Shown in pieces: positions 7,792-18,273 of a stretch of DNA of 64,000 bases. The stretch covers positions 310,001 through 374,000 of the forward strand of contig NZ_LS483403.1 of assembly GCF_900475675.1 (NCBI RefSeq), written 5' to 3'. The notes under the pieces were generated by a model, which was not told the DNA's origin, did no database searches, and saw nothing but the letters and a program-made list of their open reading frames with translations. This stretch comes from Streptococcus lutetiensis (lineage in GTDB: Bacteria > Bacillota > Bacilli > Lactobacillales > Streptococcaceae). Position 1 is the stretch's first letter; each line of letters starts with the position of its first letter. Both the position numbers and the translations under genes were made by a program.

Positions 7792-9024
7792 ATGACATTA
7801 AATAGAGTTGTCGTAACAGGTTACGGTTTAACATCCCCTATCGGAAATACACCAGAAGAATTCTGGAACAATCTTCATGATGGTAAAATTGGTATCGGAC
7901 CAATTACTAAATTTGATAATTCTGAAATCCCAGTTCATAATGCTGGGGAAATCCATGATTTTCCTTTTGATAAATATTTTGTTCGTAAAGATAAAAATCG
8001 CATGGATCAATACTCACTTTATGCGATTTATGCGACTTTAGAAGCTCTTGAAAATGCAAAACTTGATATGGATACAGTTGATCGTGACCGTACTGGTGTC
8101 ATCGTATCATCAGGTATTGGTGGTTTGCAAGAAATGCAAGAACAAATCATTCGTATGCACGAAAAAGGTATCAAACGTATTCAACCAATGTTTATCCCTA
8201 AAGCTTTGTCAAACATGGCTGCTGGTAACATTGCTCTTCGTATTGGTGCGCGTGGTGTATGTAAATCAATCACAACTGCTTGTGCCTCATCTAACGATGC
8301 TATCGGTGAAGCTTTCCGTGAAATCAAATTCGGCTACCATGATGTAATTCTTGCTGGTGGTGCTGAATCTACTATTAATGAAATTGGTATCGGTGGTTTC
8401 AATGCTTTGACTGCCCTTGCTACAACAGAAGACCCAGCTCGCTCTGCTATTCCATTTGATAAAGATCGTAATGGTTTTGTTATGGGGGAAGGTGCGGCTG
8501 TGCTTGTCCTTGAAAGTCTTGAACATGCTCAAAAACGTGGTGCAACAATCCTTGCTGAAGTTGTTGGTTATGGTAGCAACTGTGATGCTTACCACCAAAC
8601 AACACCAACTCCTGATGGCTCAGGTGCAGCAAAAGCTATTGAATTGGCAATCAAAGAAGCTGGTATTTCACCAGAAGATGTGGACTATGTCAACGCACAT
8701 GGTACATCAACTCAAGCTAATGAAAAAGGTGAAAGTAAAGCTATCGTAACTGTCCTTGGTAAAGATGTTCCAGTATCTTCAACAAAATCATTCACTGGAC
8801 ACCTTCTTGGTGCTGCAGGTGCTGTTGAAGCTGTCGCAACTATCGAAGCAATTCGCCACAACTACATTCCAATGACTGCTGGTACTCGTGAATTGTCAGA
8901 AGATATCGAAGCAAATGTAGTTTACGGACAAGGTCAAGAAGCAGAATTAGAATATGCCATTTCAAATACATTCGGATTTGGCGGACACAATGCTGTTCTA
9001 GCATTTAAACGTTGGGAGGCTTAA
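7792..9024 (+). CDS. fabF: Beta-ketoacyl-ACP synthase II FabF
   Basis: 410 aa. Elongation condensing enzyme. Catalytic Cys164 in TTACASSNDAIG, the first His in NAHGTSTQANEKGE and the second in KSFTGHLLGAAGAVEA give the Cys-His-His set of chain-elongating synthases; C-terminus SNTFGFGGHNAVLAF. AAGGAG precedes the ATG. Only two bases separate it from accB. It is the only elongation synthase in the locus (no FabB), consistent with the FabM route to unsaturation. Confidence 0.95.
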   Translation: MTLNRVVVTGYGLTSPIGNTPEEFWNNLHDGKIGIGPITKFDNSEIPVHNAGEIHDFPFDKYFVRKDKNRMDQYSLYAIYATLEALENAKLDMDTVDRDRTGVIVSSGIGGLQEMQEQIIRMHEKGIKRIQPMFIPKALSNMAAGNIALRIGARGVCKSITTACASSNDAIGEAFREIKFGYHDVILAGGAESTINEIGIGGFNALTALATTEDPARSAIPFDKDRNGFVMGEGAAVLVLESLEHAQKRGATILAEVVGYGSNCDAYHQTTPTPDGSGAAKAIELAIKEAGISPEDVDYVNAHGTSTQANEKGESKAIVTVLGKDVPVSSTKSFTGHLLGAAGAVEAVATIEAIRHNYIPMTAGTRELSEDIEANVVYGQGQEAELEYAISNTFGFGGHNAVLAFKRWEA

Positions 9025-9026
9025 GC

Positions 9027-9500
9027 GTGAATATTTCTGAAGTAAAAGACTTGATGGTTCAATTTGACCAGTCAAGCCTACGTGAATTCTCATTTAAAAC
9101 AGATGAGTCTGAATTAACATTTAGTAAAAATGAATACACTGCGCCTGTAGCACCAGTTACTACAGCTGCACCTGTTTCAGCTCCTGTTGAAGTGGCTGCG
9201 GCACAAGCACCGCAAGCAGCACCTGCTGAGGCTGAAGTAGCAGCTGATACTGATATTTTTGCTGAAGGTGAAGAAGTACCAAGCCCACTTGTTGGGGTAG
9301 CTTACCTTGCACCAACTCCAGATAAACCAGCCTTTGTATCAGTTGGTGATGCTGTTAAAAAAGGTCAAACATTGTTAATCATTGAAGCTATGAAGGTCAT
9401 GAATGAAATTCCAGCTCCAAAAGATGGTATCGTGACAGAAGTGATGGTAAATAACGAAGACGTTGTTGAATTTGGACAAGGATTGGTACGTATTAAATGA
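9027..9500 (+). CDS. accB: Biotin carboxyl carrier protein AccB
   Basis: 157 aa from GTG 9027, set by GGGAGG in the end of fabF and by the N-terminus [14 protein letters not shown] typical of the family. An Ala/Pro/Glu-rich linker (about residues 35-78) joins to the biotinyl domain; Lys123 in EAMKVMNE is the biotin site. Carries CO2 between AccC and AccAD. Overlaps fabZ by four bases (ATGA). Confidence 0.94.
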   Translation: MNISEVKDLMVQFDQSSLREFSFKTDESELTFSKNEYTAPVAPVTTAAPVSAPVEVAAAQAPQAAPAEAEVAADTDIFAEGEEVPSPLVGVAYLAPTPDKPAFVSVGDAVKKGQTLLIIEAMKVMNEIPAPKDGIVTEVMVNNEDVVEFGQGLVRIK

Positions 9501-9919
9501 TTGATATTAAACAAATTCGTGAAGCTTTACCACACCGTTACCCAATGCTTTTGGTTGACCGTGTGCTTGAAGTGAGTGATGATGAAATTGTTGCTGTTAA
9601 AAATGTGACAATCAATGAACCATTTTTTAACGGTCACTTTCCAGAATACCCTGTGATGCCAGGGGTTCTCATCATGGAAGCTCTTGCTCAAACAGCAGGT
9701 GTTCTAGAACTTTCAAAAGAAGAAAATAAAGGGAAATTGGTCTTTTATGCTGGAATGGATAAAGTGCGTTTCAAGAAACAAGTTGTTCCAGGTGACCAAT
9801 TGGTGATGACAGCAAAATTTGTTAAACGTCGTGCTACAATTGCCGTAGTTGATGCAAAAGCGGAAGTTGACGGGAAATTAGCAGCTTCTGGCACATTGAC
9901 ATTTGCTATTGGCAGTTAA
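9497..9919 (+). CDS. fabZ: 3-hydroxyacyl-ACP dehydratase FabZ
   Basis: 140 aa hot-dog fold. Dehydrates beta-hydroxyacyl-ACP to the trans-2-enoyl form, which FabK reduces or FabM isomerises. The catalytic His is in [12 protein letters not shown] and the Glu in [14 protein letters not shown], with [10 protein letters not shown] between them. Start overlaps the accB stop (ATGA), a translational coupling. Confidence 0.94.
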   Translation: MIDIKQIREALPHRYPMLLVDRVLEVSDDEIVAVKNVTINEPFFNGHFPEYPVMPGVLIMEALAQTAGVLELSKEENKGKLVFYAGMDKVRFKKQVVPGDQLVMTAKFVKRRATIAVVDAKAEVDGKLAASGTLTFAIGS

Positions 9920-9966
9920 GAAGAATAGTAGTTTAACGTAAACTGTGACAAAAAAAGAATTTTGAC

Positions 9967-9986
9967 TGGAATGCTAATACATTCCA
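9967..9986 (+). other. Small hairpin before accC
   Basis: TGGAATG/CATTCCA with a 6-nt loop, without a T run, in the 89-nt fabZ-accC gap. The same gap has AGTTTAACGTAAACT at 9930-9944, a palindrome built from FabT-like arms but with a 5-bp centre. Confidence 0.3.
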
Positions 9987-10008
9987 AATAGGAGGAAAAA
10001 GCAGACGT

Positions 10009-11379
10009 ATGTTTAAAAAGATATTAATTGCCAATCGTGGAGAAATTGCGGTGCGTATTATTCGTGCGGCACGTGAATTGGGAATCAATACGGTAGCTGT
10101 CTATTCTGAAGCTGATAAAAATTCTTTGCATACGATTTTGGCTGATGAAGCAATTTGTATCGGTCCAGCTCGTTCGACAGACTCTTATCTTAATATGAAT
10201 GCCGTCTTGTCAGCTGCTATTGTAACAGGTGCTGAAGCCATTCACCCTGGATTTGGTTTTTTGAGTGAAAACTCAAAATTTGCAACCATGTGTGAAGAAA
10301 TGCATATCAAATTTATCGGTCCTAGTGCTGAAATCATGGATAAAATGGGTGATAAAATCAATGCTCGTGCTGAAATGATTGCTGCAAACGTACCTGCTAT
10401 TCCTGGTTCTGATGGTGAGGTATTTACTGCAGAGGAAGCACTTGAAGTGGCTGATAGACTTGGTTATCCTGTTATGCTAAAAGCTTCTGCTGGTGGCGGT
10501 GGTAAAGGAATTCGAAAAGTCGAATCTGCAGAAGAACTTGTACCTGCCTTTGAATCAGCTTCACAAGAAGCTTTGGCGGCTTTCGGTAACGGTGCCATGT
10601 ACATCGAAAAAGTCATCTATCCAGCTCGACACATCGAAGTTCAAATTTTAGGTGATTCTCATGACAATGTCGTTCATCTTGGTGAACGTGACTGCTCTCT
10701 TCAGCGTAATAACCAAAAAGTTTTAGAAGAAAGTCCATCAGTTGCTATTGGTAAAACCTTGCGTGCTCAAATTGGCGATGCCGCCATTCGTGCCGCAAAA
10801 GCAGTTCACTATGAAAATGCAGGTACGATTGAATTCTTGCTTGACGAGAAAACCTCAGAATTTTACTTTATGGAAATGAACACACGTGTTCAGGTAGAAC
10901 ACCCTGTCACTGAGTTTGTTACTGGTGTTGATATTATTAAGGAACAAATTCGTATTGCAGCAGGTCAACCATTATCTGTAACACAAGATGATATTACAAT
11001 CACAGGTCATGCGATTGAATGTCGTATTAACGCTGAAAATCCGAAATTCAATTTTGCACCAAGTCCTGGTAAAATTACAGATTTGTATTTACCAAGTGGT
11101 GGTGTTGGACTGCGTGTCGATTCAGCTGTTTACAATGGCTACACCATTCCACCATATTACGATAGTATGATTGCAAAAATCATTGTTCATGGTGAAAATC
11201 GGTTTGATGCTTTGATGAAAATGCAACGTGCGCTTTATGAATTGGAAATTGAAGGTGTGACAACAAACGTTGAATTCCAAATGGATTTGATTTGTGATGA
11301 GCATGTGATTGCAGGGGATTATGATACTTCATTCTTGATGGAGACATTCTTACCAAACTACAATAAGGAAAATGATTAG
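10009..11379 (+). CDS. accC: Biotin carboxylase AccC
   Basis: 456 aa. ATP-dependent carboxylation of the biotin on AccB. Begins [20 protein letters not shown]-grasp glycine loop [15 protein letters not shown] (around 159-173), [14 protein letters not shown] near 290 carries the metal/biotin-interacting Glu and Arg. Full family length. AGGAGG lies about 12 nt upstream of the ATG. First of the closely packed accCDA trio. Confidence 0.96.
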   Translation: MFKKILIANRGEIAVRIIRAARELGINTVAVYSEADKNSLHTILADEAICIGPARSTDSYLNMNAVLSAAIVTGAEAIHPGFGFLSENSKFATMCEEMHIKFIGPSAEIMDKMGDKINARAEMIAANVPAIPGSDGEVFTAEEALEVADRLGYPVMLKASAGGGGKGIRKVESAEELVPAFESASQEALAAFGNGAMYIEKVIYPARHIEVQILGDSHDNVVHLGERDCSLQRNNQKVLEESPSVAIGKTLRAQIGDAAIRAAKAVHYENAGTIEFLLDEKTSEFYFMEMNTRVQVEHPVTEFVTGVDIIKEQIRIAAGQPLSVTQDDITITGHAIECRINAENPKFNFAPSPGKITDLYLPSGGVGLRVDSAVYNGYTIPPYYDSMIAKIIVHGENRFDALMKMQRALYELEIEGVTTNVEFQMDLICDEHVIAGDYDTSFLMETFLPNYNKEND

Positions 11380-11387
11380 GAGATTTC

Positions 11388-12254
11388 ATGGCTTTATTTA
11401 GTAAAAAAGATAAGTACATCCGAATTACTCCCAATAACTCTATAAAACAAGCGGAACCTCGTGAAGTTCCTGAGGTTCCTGATGAATTATTTGCTAAGTG
11501 TCCAGCTTGTAAGCACATGATTTATCAAAAAGATTTAGGGGTTGTAAAGATTTGTCCAGCTTGTTCTTATAACTTCCGTATTTCTGCTAAAGAACGTTTG
11601 GCGATTACTGTAGATGAAGGTAGTTTTGAAGAACTTTTTACTGGGCTTGAAACAAGTGACCCACTTAAGTTCCCTGGTTATCAGGAAAAATTGGTTAAAA
11701 TGCGTGAAAAGACTGGTCTTGAAGAGGCTGTCGTGACCGGTAAAGCTTTGATTAAAGGGGAAAAAGTAGCGCTTGCTATCATGGATTCTAACTTTATCAT
11801 GGCTTCAATGGGAACAGTTGTCGGCGAAAAAATCACGCGTTTATTTGAAATGGCGACTGCTGAAAAATTACCTGTTGTCATCTTTACAGCATCAGGCGGT
11901 GCTCGTATGCAAGAAGGTATCATGAGTTTGATGCAAATGGCAAAAATTTCAGCTGCCGTTAAACGTCACTCTGAAGCTGGTTTATTCTATTTGACAATCT
12001 TGACTGACCCTACAACAGGAGGAGTGACAGCAAGCTTTGCCATGGAAGGTGACATTATCCTAGCAGAACCGCAAGCTTTGGTTGGTTTTGCCGGTCGTCG
12101 TGTTATTGAGACAACGGTGCGCGAAAACTTACCTGAAGATTTCCAAAGAGCAGAGTTTCTTTTGGAACATGGTTTTGTGGATGCCATTGTCAAACGTACA
12201 GAAATGCCAGACACTATTGCTAAACTAGTTGCGTTTCATGGAGGTGCTAAATGA
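11388..12254 (+). CDS. accD: Acetyl-CoA carboxylase carboxyltransferase beta subunit AccD
   Basis: 288 aa. Transfers CO2 from carboxybiotin to acetyl-CoA together with AccA, making malonyl-CoA. The N-terminal zinc ribbon is complete (CPAC...CPAC, four Cys between residues 38 and 60), followed by the crotonase-like carboxyltransferase domain with SGGARMQEG and [10 protein letters not shown]. Overlaps accA by four bases (ATGA), fitting their stoichiometric complex. Confidence 0.95.
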   Translation: MALFSKKDKYIRITPNNSIKQAEPREVPEVPDELFAKCPACKHMIYQKDLGVVKICPACSYNFRISAKERLAITVDEGSFEELFTGLETSDPLKFPGYQEKLVKMREKTGLEEAVVTGKALIKGEKVALAIMDSNFIMASMGTVVGEKITRLFEMATAEKLPVVIFTASGGARMQEGIMSLMQMAKISAAVKRHSEAGLFYLTILTDPTTGGVTASFAMEGDIILAEPQALVGFAGRRVIETTVRENLPEDFQRAEFLLEHGFVDAIVKRTEMPDTIAKLVAFHGGAK

Positions 12255-13024
12255 GTAGCGACGTATCAAGAATTTTGAAAGAAGCGCGTGATCAAGGGCG
12301 TTTGACAACCTTGGAATATGCTAATTTGATTTTTGATGACTTTATGGAACTTCATGGAGATCGTCATTTTGCTGATGATGGAGCAATCGTTGGGGGAATT
12401 GCTCGACTTGCAGGTCGTCCTGTGACAGTTATTGGTATTCAAAAAGGGAAAAACTTACAGGAGAATGTAAAACGCAATTTCGGTCAACCAAATCCAGAAG
12501 GGTACCGCAAGGCGCTTCGTTTGATGAAACAAGCTGAGAAATTTGGTCGTCCAGTAGTTACCTTTATTAACACTGCAGGAGCTTATCCTGGTGTTGGTGC
12601 AGAAGAACGTGGACAAGGTGAAGCAATCGCGCGCAACTTGCTTGAGATGAGTGACCTCAAAGTGCCAATTATTGCTATTATCATTGGAGAAGGTGGCTCT
12701 GGTGGTGCTTTAGCGCTCGCTGTAGCTGACAAGGTTTGGATGCTTGAACACAGCATGTATGCGATTTTGAGTCCAGAAGGCTTTGCCTCAATCCTTTGGA
12801 AAGATGGTTCGCGTGCAACCGAAGCAGCAGAATTAATGAAAATAACAGCTGGAGAACTTTACAATATGGGAGTTATTGATAAAGTGATTCCAGAACATGG
12901 TTATTTCTCAAGTGAAATCGTTGAGATGATTAAGACAAATCTTATTTCTGAATTAGAGGAGCTTAGCAAACTTCCTTTAGACCAATTAATTGAAAATCGT
13001 TATCAACGCTTTAGAAAATTTTAA
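12251..13024 (+). CDS. accA: Acetyl-CoA carboxylase carboxyltransferase alpha subunit AccA
   Basis: 257 aa, shorter than the about 315-aa E. coli protein but the usual length for streptococci. Central signatures [26 protein letters not shown] and [13 protein letters not shown] bind CoA and carboxybiotin. Last gene of the fatty-acid locus; the following region carries paired AAAAATCCC/GGGATTTTT arms that look like its transcription end. Confidence 0.95.
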   Translation: MSSDVSRILKEARDQGRLTTLEYANLIFDDFMELHGDRHFADDGAIVGGIARLAGRPVTVIGIQKGKNLQENVKRNFGQPNPEGYRKALRLMKQAEKFGRPVVTFINTAGAYPGVGAEERGQGEAIARNLLEMSDLKVPIIAIIIGEGGSGGALALAVADKVWMLEHSMYAILSPEGFASILWKDGSRATEAAELMKITAGELYNMGVIDKVIPEHGYFSSEIVEMIKTNLISELEELSKLPLDQLIENRYQRFRKF

Positions 13025-13100
13025 AAATCCCACATTGTACTAGCCTCAATTCATAGAAATCATTTTCTTGATTTTGAGAATGGTTCAAAGGGGATTTTTT
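13023..13100 (+). terminator. Probable terminator after accA
   Basis: AAAAATCCC (13023-13031) pairs with GGGATTTTT (13091-13099), with a smaller inner stem (AAATCA/TGATTT), then T-rich bases. The large loop makes it less certain than simple terminators. Confidence 0.5.
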
Positions 13101-13107
13101 CTTATAC

Positions 13108-13145
13108 AAAAAACACCTGCTAATCAAGTGATTAGTAGGTGTTTT
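13108..13145 (-). terminator. Terminator of serS
   Basis: AAAACACCT-CTAATCA paired with TGATTAG-AGGTGTTTT; on the minus strand it is followed by a T run. May also stop readthrough from accA. Confidence 0.8.
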
Positions 13146-13152
13146 AGGTTTA

Positions 13153-14430
13153 TTATTTAGGTGAGATAACTTCAGCTCCACTCATGTATGGACGAAGTAC
13201 TTCTGGAATTGTTACAGAACCATCTTCGTTTTGGTAGTTTTCAAGGATAGCAGCAACTGTACGTCCAACTGCAAGACCTGAACCGTTAAGAGTGTGAAGA
13301 AGTTTAACTTTACCATCAGCTTCATCACGGTAGCGGATTTGTGCACGACGTGCTTGGAAATCTTCAGTATTTGAACAGCTTGAGATTTCACGGTAAGTGT
13401 TTTGAGCTGGAATCCAAACTTCTAGGTCGTAAGTTTTAGCAGCTGAGAATCCCATGTCTCCAGTACATAGTGTGATAACGCGGTATGGCAAACCAAGTTT
13501 TTGAAGAATGTTTTCAGCGTTAGCAACCATTTTTTCCAATTCATCGTATGAAGTTTCTGGTTTAGAGAATTTAACCATTTCAACTTTGTGGAATTGGTGA
13601 AGACGAATCAAACCACGTGTGTCACGACCAGCTGAACCAGCTTCTGAACGGAATGATGGGCTCATCGCTGTGAAGTAAACTGGAAGTTCTTTACCATCAA
13701 GGATTTCACCACGGTAGTAGTTTGTAAGTGGGACTTCAGCAGTTGGGATAAGAACATAGTCAGAATCAGCCAATTCAAATGTGTCTTCTTTGAATTTTGG
13801 ATATTGACCAGTACCAAACATAGAGTCGTGGTTTACCATGTATGGAGGAATAACTTCTGTGTAGCCTTCTTTAGCGTGTTCATCCAACATGAAGTTGTAG
13901 ATAGCGCGTTCTAGGCGAGCTCCAAGACCTTTGTAGAATAGGAAACGAGAACCAGTAACTTTTGCACCACGTTCCCAGTCAAGGATGTCAAGGTCTTCAC
14001 CAAGATCCCAGTGAGCTTTGATATCAAAGTCAAATTCACGAGGTGTTCCCCAACGACGAACTTCAACGTTTTCGTCTTCGTCAGCACCGACAGGAACATC
14101 AGCAGCTGGGATGTTTGGAAGTGTAGCTGTGAATTCAGATAATTTTTCATCGATTTCAGCTAGTTCAGCGTCAGTAGCTTTGATGTCTGCTGACAATTTT
14201 TGCATTGCAGTGATTTGTTCAGAAGCGTCTTCTTTGTTGCGTTTTGCTTGAGCGATAGCTGCAGAAGCTGTGTTACGTTCAGCTTTAGCTGATTCAGATT
14301 TAACAAGCAATTCACGACGTTTGTCGTCGAGTTCTTTAAGTTCAGAAAGTTTTTCAGCAGCAACGCCACGTGTAGCCAATTTTTTAGCGACTTCGTCGAA
14401 ATCGTTACGAATACGTTTGATATCTAACAT
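13153..14430 (-). CDS. serS: Seryl-tRNA synthetase
   Basis: 425 aa class II synthetase. The first about 100 residues form the Lys/Glu/Ala-rich coiled-coil arm that contacts the long variable arm of tRNA-Ser; motif 2 is [15 protein letters not shown] and motif 3 is [19 protein letters not shown]. Start ATG behind GGAGGAAACTT. It is preceded by a T-box leader, so expression should rise when uncharged tRNA-Ser accumulates. Confidence 0.96.
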   Translation of the reverse strand: MLDIKRIRNDFDEVAKKLATRGVAAEKLSELKELDDKRRELLVKSESAKAERNTASAAIAQAKRNKEDASEQITAMQKLSADIKATDAELAEIDEKLSEFTATLPNIPAADVPVGADEDENVEVRRWGTPREFDFDIKAHWDLGEDLDILDWERGAKVTGSRFLFYKGLGARLERAIYNFMLDEHAKEGYTEVIPPYMVNHDSMFGTGQYPKFKEDTFELADSDYVLIPTAEVPLTNYYRGEILDGKELPVYFTAMSPSFRSEAGSAGRDTRGLIRLHQFHKVEMVKFSKPETSYDELEKMVANAENILQKLGLPYRVITLCTGDMGFSAAKTYDLEVWIPAQNTYREISSCSNTEDFQARRAQIRYRDEADGKVKLLHTLNGSGLAVGRTVAAILENYQNEDGSVTIPEVLRPYMSGAEVISPK

Positions 14431-14433
14431 AAG

Positions 14434-14660
14434 TTTCCTCCAGTTTTTTTAGCGCTCATAGGGGTTAGCTGTGCCCAGATGAACAAAAAGCACAGCATGT
14501 TAACTGCTGGAGCGCAATCGCGCGGTTCCATCCAGCTTCACATCCTGTGCACTTAATTTCTATTCTTAATTGATATAACGGTAGAATTTCAGACCTGTCG
14601 CTCTATCTGCTCACAGCAACCGCAGACTTTCTGAAAGAGCTCCACTCTTACTTATCCGTA
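14434..14660 (-). promoter_or_regulatory. T-box riboswitch leader of serS
   Basis: The minus-strand leader contains the T-box core TGGAACCGCG (complement of 14521-14530), a long upstream stem-I region (about 14580-14655) and a downstream GCACAG/CTGTGC stem with TGCTTTTTG that serves as terminator. A UCU in the AAUUCUACC part of stem I may be the serine specifier; that assignment is tentative. Confidence 0.8.
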
Positions 14661-14666
14661 CTATTT

Positions 14667-14695
14667 ATTATACTAGATTTATTTCTTTTTGACAA
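14667..14695 (-). promoter_or_regulatory. serS promoter
   Basis: Minus strand TTGTCA (14690-14695), 17-bp spacer, TATAAT (14667-14672). It overlaps the end of the upstream DUF956 gene. Confidence 0.8.
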
Positions 14696-15050
14696 ATCCT
14701 GTTAGTTTTTTCATAAGGACTTGAACAAGTGTAAGCATACGAACAACTTTATCGTTTCCGATATGTTGGCGAGCCACTTTTAAGATTTTTCCTGAGTCTT
14801 TTGAGGCAAAAAGAAATTTTCCTTTATCTGTAAAGACTTCAAAGTGACGGCTGACTTTGTTACGAGAAACGTTAGCGCCGATTTTTTCGATGTTTTCCCA
14901 AGGAATTTGGATATAATCCTCGACGTTAGCATCGCTATAAAATTCAAGACCTTTATTACCGAGAAGGAATTTCCCTACTTTTCCCCCCATGCCAAGATAA
15001 GAAACACCGGTAGTCGTTAATTCCACGGTAGAGTTAAGTGATTGTGCCAT
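14679..15050 (-). CDS. manO: DUF956 family protein (ManO-like)
   Basis: 123 aa, no membrane segment. DUF956 genes regularly follow the mannose-family PTS genes in streptococci and lactococci (called ManO there); biochemical role unclear, a regulatory function has been suggested. Visible here: small soluble beta-rich protein with VSYLGMGGKVGKFLLGNKG and a basic C-terminus ending KKLTGFVKKK. Separated from manN by a strong terminator, so its expression would need readthrough or the TATAAT at 15080-15085. Confidence 0.85.
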   Translation of the reverse strand: MAQSLNSTVELTTTGVSYLGMGGKVGKFLLGNKGLEFYSDANVEDYIQIPWENIEKIGANVSRNKVSRHFEVFTDKGKFLFASKDSGKILKVARQHIGNDKVVRMLTLVQVLMKKLTGFVKKK

Positions 15051-15092
15051 GTAATCTCCTCTGAATTAGCTTTTACTCTATTATAACATAAT

Positions 15093-15117
15093 AAAAAAAG
15101 AAGGACCGAAATCCTTC
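15093..15117 (-). terminator. Terminator of the man operon
   Basis: On the minus strand GAAGGA, loop, TCCTTC, then seven T. It separates manN from the DUF956 gene. Confidence 0.8.
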
Positions 15118-15127
15118 CTTTCTTTTA

Positions 15128-16039
15128 TTACATGATTCCGAAGAAACGAGCGGCGATACCAACGATGAACAATCCGATGATGATTGTGATTGGAGAAACT
15201 TTTTTCTTAAGCAACCACATGCAAAGAAATGTAAGGGCAAGTCCCATCAAACCAGGAATCAATGAGTTCAATTGACCTTGAAGTGTATTAGCTTTTTCTG
15301 GTGAAAGGCTAAGTCCATCAGCCACTTTACCAAGAATACCTTGAAGTTCAGTACCAGTTACGTTTCCTTTAGGAAATTCGATGTAAGCACCTTCTGAAAG
15401 TTTAGTTGAAGGAAGATTAACAGTGAAGTTAATTGATACCCAACGTTCAACCAAGACAGCCAAGATGAACATACCAAGGATTGAAGCACCTTTAGTGATT
15501 TTTTGGATGATACCACCTGAAAGGTCTTTAGTGATTTCAGAACCAGCTTTGTAACCAAGTTCTTGAGTGTACCACAAGAATGCCATACGGATGATGTTCC
15601 ATCCGAAGAAGAATAGAAGTGGACCAACGATGTTACCTGCCATAGCAAGTGAAGCACCAAGAGCACCAAGGATAGGACGAACTGTAAACCAGAAGACTGG
15701 GTCACCCACACCAGCAAGAGGTCCCATCATACCAATTTTAACCCCTTGGATAGCTGTGTCATCAATTTCAGCACCATTTGCGCGTTCTTCTTCAAGGGCA
15801 AGAGTTACACCGATGATTGGAGCAGCAACGTATGGGTGAGTATTGAAGAATTCCAAGTGACGTTTAAGAGCAGCAGCTCGGTCTTCTTTAGATGTATAAA
15901 GTTTTTTGATAGCAGGGATCAAAGCGTATGCCCAACCTAAGTTTTGCATACGTTCGTAGTTCCAAGAACCTTGTAGGAAAGTAGAACGCCACCAAACTTT
16001 TTGACGATCAGATTTTGATAATTGAAGTTTTTCAGCCAT
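15128..16039 (-). CDS. manN: PTS mannose/glucose transporter subunit IID
   Basis: 303 aa. One of the two membrane subunits of the mannose-family PTS, which takes up glucose, mannose, glucosamine and related sugars with phosphorylation. N-terminal soluble helical part starts at LSKSDRQKVWWRSTFLQGSWNYERMQN, a family signature; EEERANG and the GVGDPVFW motif follow; hydrophobic segments appear around 140-165, 185-200 and at the C-terminus. Third structural gene of manLMN; 14 nt from manM. Confidence 0.95.
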   Translation of the reverse strand: MAEKLQLSKSDRQKVWWRSTFLQGSWNYERMQNLGWAYALIPAIKKLYTSKEDRAAALKRHLEFFNTHPYVAAPIIGVTLALEEERANGAEIDDTAIQGVKIGMMGPLAGVGDPVFWFTVRPILGALGASLAMAGNIVGPLLFFFGWNIIRMAFLWYTQELGYKAGSEITKDLSGGIIQKITKGASILGMFILAVLVERWVSINFTVNLPSTKLSEGAYIEFPKGNVTGTELQGILGKVADGLSLSPEKANTLQGQLNSLIPGLMGLALTFLCMWLLKKKVSPITIIIGLFIVGIAARFFGIM

Positions 16040-16053
16040 GTTTGTACCCCTTT

Positions 16054-16857
16054 CTAGTAGTCTTCCAAGATGTCGCCGATTGGGTCACCAGAACCTGAGA
16101 TAGTTCCGCCACCATTTCCACCTTTTTCTGAAAGGTTAAGGTAGATGAATGCAAGAGCAACACCAATTGTACCAAGGGCGATAAGAGTAAGGTCAGATAC
16201 AGCGGCAACGGCAAAACCGATAGCGAAGAAAGGCCATACTTCGCTTGTAGCCATCATGTTGATAACCATAGCGTAACCTACGGCAACAACCATACCACCA
16301 CCGACAGCCATACCACCTGACAACCAGTCTGGCATAGCGTTAAGGATAGATTGTACTGCTGAAGTTGGTACTGCAAGAAGAAGAGCAGCAGGAACAGCAA
16401 TACGAAGACCTTGAAGGAATAGAGCTACTAAGTGAGTACGTTCAACTGCAGCGATGTTACCTTCTTTAGCGGCAGCGTCAGCACCGTGAACAAGGGCAAC
16501 AGAAGCAGTACGAACAAGCATAGTAAGGAAAAGACCTGCAACGGCAAGAGGGATAGCTGTTGCTGTTGCAACGGCGATACCTTTAGAAGTGAAGTCTCCA
16601 CCTTTAACCATGATGATAGCAGCGGCTATAGAAGCAAGGGCAGCATCTGGCGCAACAGCGGCACCAATGTTAGCCCAACCAAGAGCGATCATTTGTAGAG
16701 AACCGCCAAGGATGATACCTGCTTCAAGGTTACCAGTAACAAGACCGATAAGTGTGCAGGCAACTAGTGGTTGGTGGAATTGGAATTCGTCAAGGATACC
16801 TTCAAGACCAGCGAAGAAGGCAACTACAACGACTAAAATCATAGAAATAACTGACAT
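16054..16857 (-). CDS. manM: PTS mannose/glucose transporter subunit IIC
   Basis: 267 aa, mostly hydrophobic with several membrane segments (for example residues 2-20, 85-110, 140-170, 180-200, 210-235). Forms the sugar channel with IID. The N-terminal FFAGLEGILDEFQFHQPLVACTLIG region, broken here, is typical, as is LGGSLQMIALGWANIG. The PTS-Man IIC/IID pair is also the known docking receptor for class IIa bacteriocins in related bacteria, which is of interest given the bacteriocin immunity gene at 59.8 kb. Confidence 0.95.
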   Translation of the reverse strand: MSVISMILVVVVAFFAGLEGILDEFQFHQPLVACTLIGLVTGNLEAGIILGGSLQMIALGWANIGAAVAPDAALASIAAAIIMVKGGDFTSKGIAVATATAIPLAVAGLFLTMLVRTASVALVHGADAAAKEGNIAAVERTHLVALFLQGLRIAVPAALLLAVPTSAVQSILNAMPDWLSGGMAVGGGMVVAVGYAMVINMMATSEVWPFFAIGFAVAAVSDLTLIALGTIGVALAFIYLNLSEKGGNGGGTISGSGDPIGDILEDY

Positions 16858-16960
16858 TATTCTAGTTCCTTTCGTTTATAAAAGTTTTCAATGTGCAATT
16901 GTAAGCCAGAAACCAAGGCTTACGTGTTTTGGATAAAAACAGGAAAGTTTGATTCAAAAA

Positions 16961-17953
16961 TTATTGAACATTTGCTTTTTTGATTAGATCAAACAAGTCT
17001 TTTTTAGAATCATTAGGGACTTTACGAACATCGAATGTTACGCCAAGGTCACGTAATTTTTCAAATGTAGCAACGTCATCTTTGTCCATTGACAATACGT
17101 TGTTAACCATTGTTTTACCTGTTGAGTGAGCCATTGAACCAACGTTAAGTTCTTTAATTGGCACACCGCCTTCGATAGCTTCAAGAGCTTCTTGAGGTGT
17201 TTCAAACAAGATAAGTGCGTGTGTGTTACCAAAACGAGGGTCTTTAGAAGCTTCAATCAATTTCTTGATTGGAACAACGTTTGCTTTAACACCGTTTGGT
17301 GCTGCTTGTTTGATCAAGCTTTTACGTAATTCATCTTTAGATACAGTGTCAGATGCAATGATGATACGATCAGCTTTAGAAGCAGGTGTCCAGTTTGTTG
17401 CAACTTGTCCGTGAAGAAGACGTGTGTCAATACGAGCGAGGTTGATTTTAAGTTTACCATCACCGATGACAGTTCCTTCAGGGATAGCACCTTGAGGAGC
17501 AGCTTGTGCGGCAGGCGCTGCAGCAGCTGTTTCAGCTGGGTTGAGTTCTTCAGGAAGTGCTTTAACACCGTCTTTAGACTCTTTAATGATATTTGCGGCA
17601 ACTTGTTCAACACCTGCATTTGCGTCCATCATACGCTCAGTGTAGGCTTGGATAAGCATTGGCAAATTAAGACCTGTAATGATAGCCATCTTGCGATCTG
17701 GATTTTCACCCATTACGCGACTAGCTTGGTTAAATGGAGAACCACTCCAAAGGTCAGCTAGTACGAGGATTTCATCATCAGCATCAAATTGTGCGATAGC
17801 ATCGTTGAAGTGTGCATATAAATCATCAGGTCCTTCGCTTGGCATGAAAGTTACAATTTGAACTTTCTCTTGGTCACCAAAGATCATAGAACCTGATTGA
17901 TGAATACCTTCAGCAAATTTACCATGGCTGGCAATAATAATACCGATACCCAT
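16961..17953 (-). CDS. manL: PTS mannose/glucose transporter subunit IIAB
   Basis: 330 aa fused IIA-IIB. The IIA phosphoryl acceptor is His10 in ASHGKFAEG; an Ala/Pro/Gln linker around residues 143-160 joins to IIB, whose His is in [15 protein letters not shown]. Phosphoryl flows HPr to IIA to IIB to the incoming sugar. First gene of the operon, preceded by AGGAGG and a promoter carrying a cre-like element. Confidence 0.95.
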   Translation of the reverse strand: MGIGIIIASHGKFAEGIHQSGSMIFGDQEKVQIVTFMPSEGPDDLYAHFNDAIAQFDADDEILVLADLWSGSPFNQASRVMGENPDRKMAIITGLNLPMLIQAYTERMMDANAGVEQVAANIIKESKDGVKALPEELNPAETAAAAPAAQAAPQGAIPEGTVIGDGKLKINLARIDTRLLHGQVATNWTPASKADRIIIASDTVSKDELRKSLIKQAAPNGVKANVVPIKKLIEASKDPRFGNTHALILFETPQEALEAIEGGVPIKELNVGSMAHSTGKTMVNNVLSMDKDDVATFEKLRDLGVTFDVRKVPNDSKKDLFDLIKKANVQ

Positions 17954-17993
17954 TCTTGTTCTTCCTCCTTATGATTATTTTTCGTTGAAACAA

Positions 17994-18034
17994 AAAAGAA
18001 TAATCTCCTTTCGGACAAGTCCGACAATTCTTTT
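17994..18034 (-). other. Leader hairpin of the man operon
   Basis: On the minus strand AAAAGAAT and ATTCTTTT close a stem that holds an inner TCGGA-CTTG-TCCGA hairpin, followed by TTGTTT. It sits between the promoter and manL and resembles a terminator/attenuator. Confidence 0.4.
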
Positions 18035-18064
18035 CCGTTCCAAGGAAATTTTAAGAACGATATT

Positions 18065-18093
18065 ATTGTAAAACGTTTTCACAAAAAATGCAA
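18065..18093 (-). promoter_or_regulatory. man operon promoter with cre-like site
   Basis: Minus strand TTGCAT (18088-18093), 17-bp spacer, TACAAT (18065-18070). The spacer holds TGTGAAAACGTTTTACA (18067-18083), 12 of 14 bases of an ideal CcpA box. The remaining part of the 320-bp gap up to 18273 is AT-rich with no gene; TGAAAAACTTC-type pairing around 18240-18270 may end the neighbouring HAD transcript. Confidence 0.6.
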
Positions 18094-18273
18094 TAGCTTT
18101 TTGAAAAAAAATAACAGAAATCATGAAAAATTTTCAGAAACCCGCAAAATAAAGCGATTAAATTGTATAATTCGCAAAATAATGTTCGGTAAAAATGCTA
18201 TGTTTTTTGAAAGAATCATGAAAAGGTTTTTAAAACGATGAAAAAACTTCCTAAAAAGAAGTTTTTCAGAAAT

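Noticed and set aside
7828..8749. Several overlapping frames of 60-110 aa inside fabF
   Set aside because: All are shadows of the FabF coding frame, without start signals or plausible composition.
9930..9944. FabT operator before accC
   Set aside because: AGTTTAACGTAAACT is a good palindrome but has a 5-bp centre instead of 7; noted only as a possible variant.
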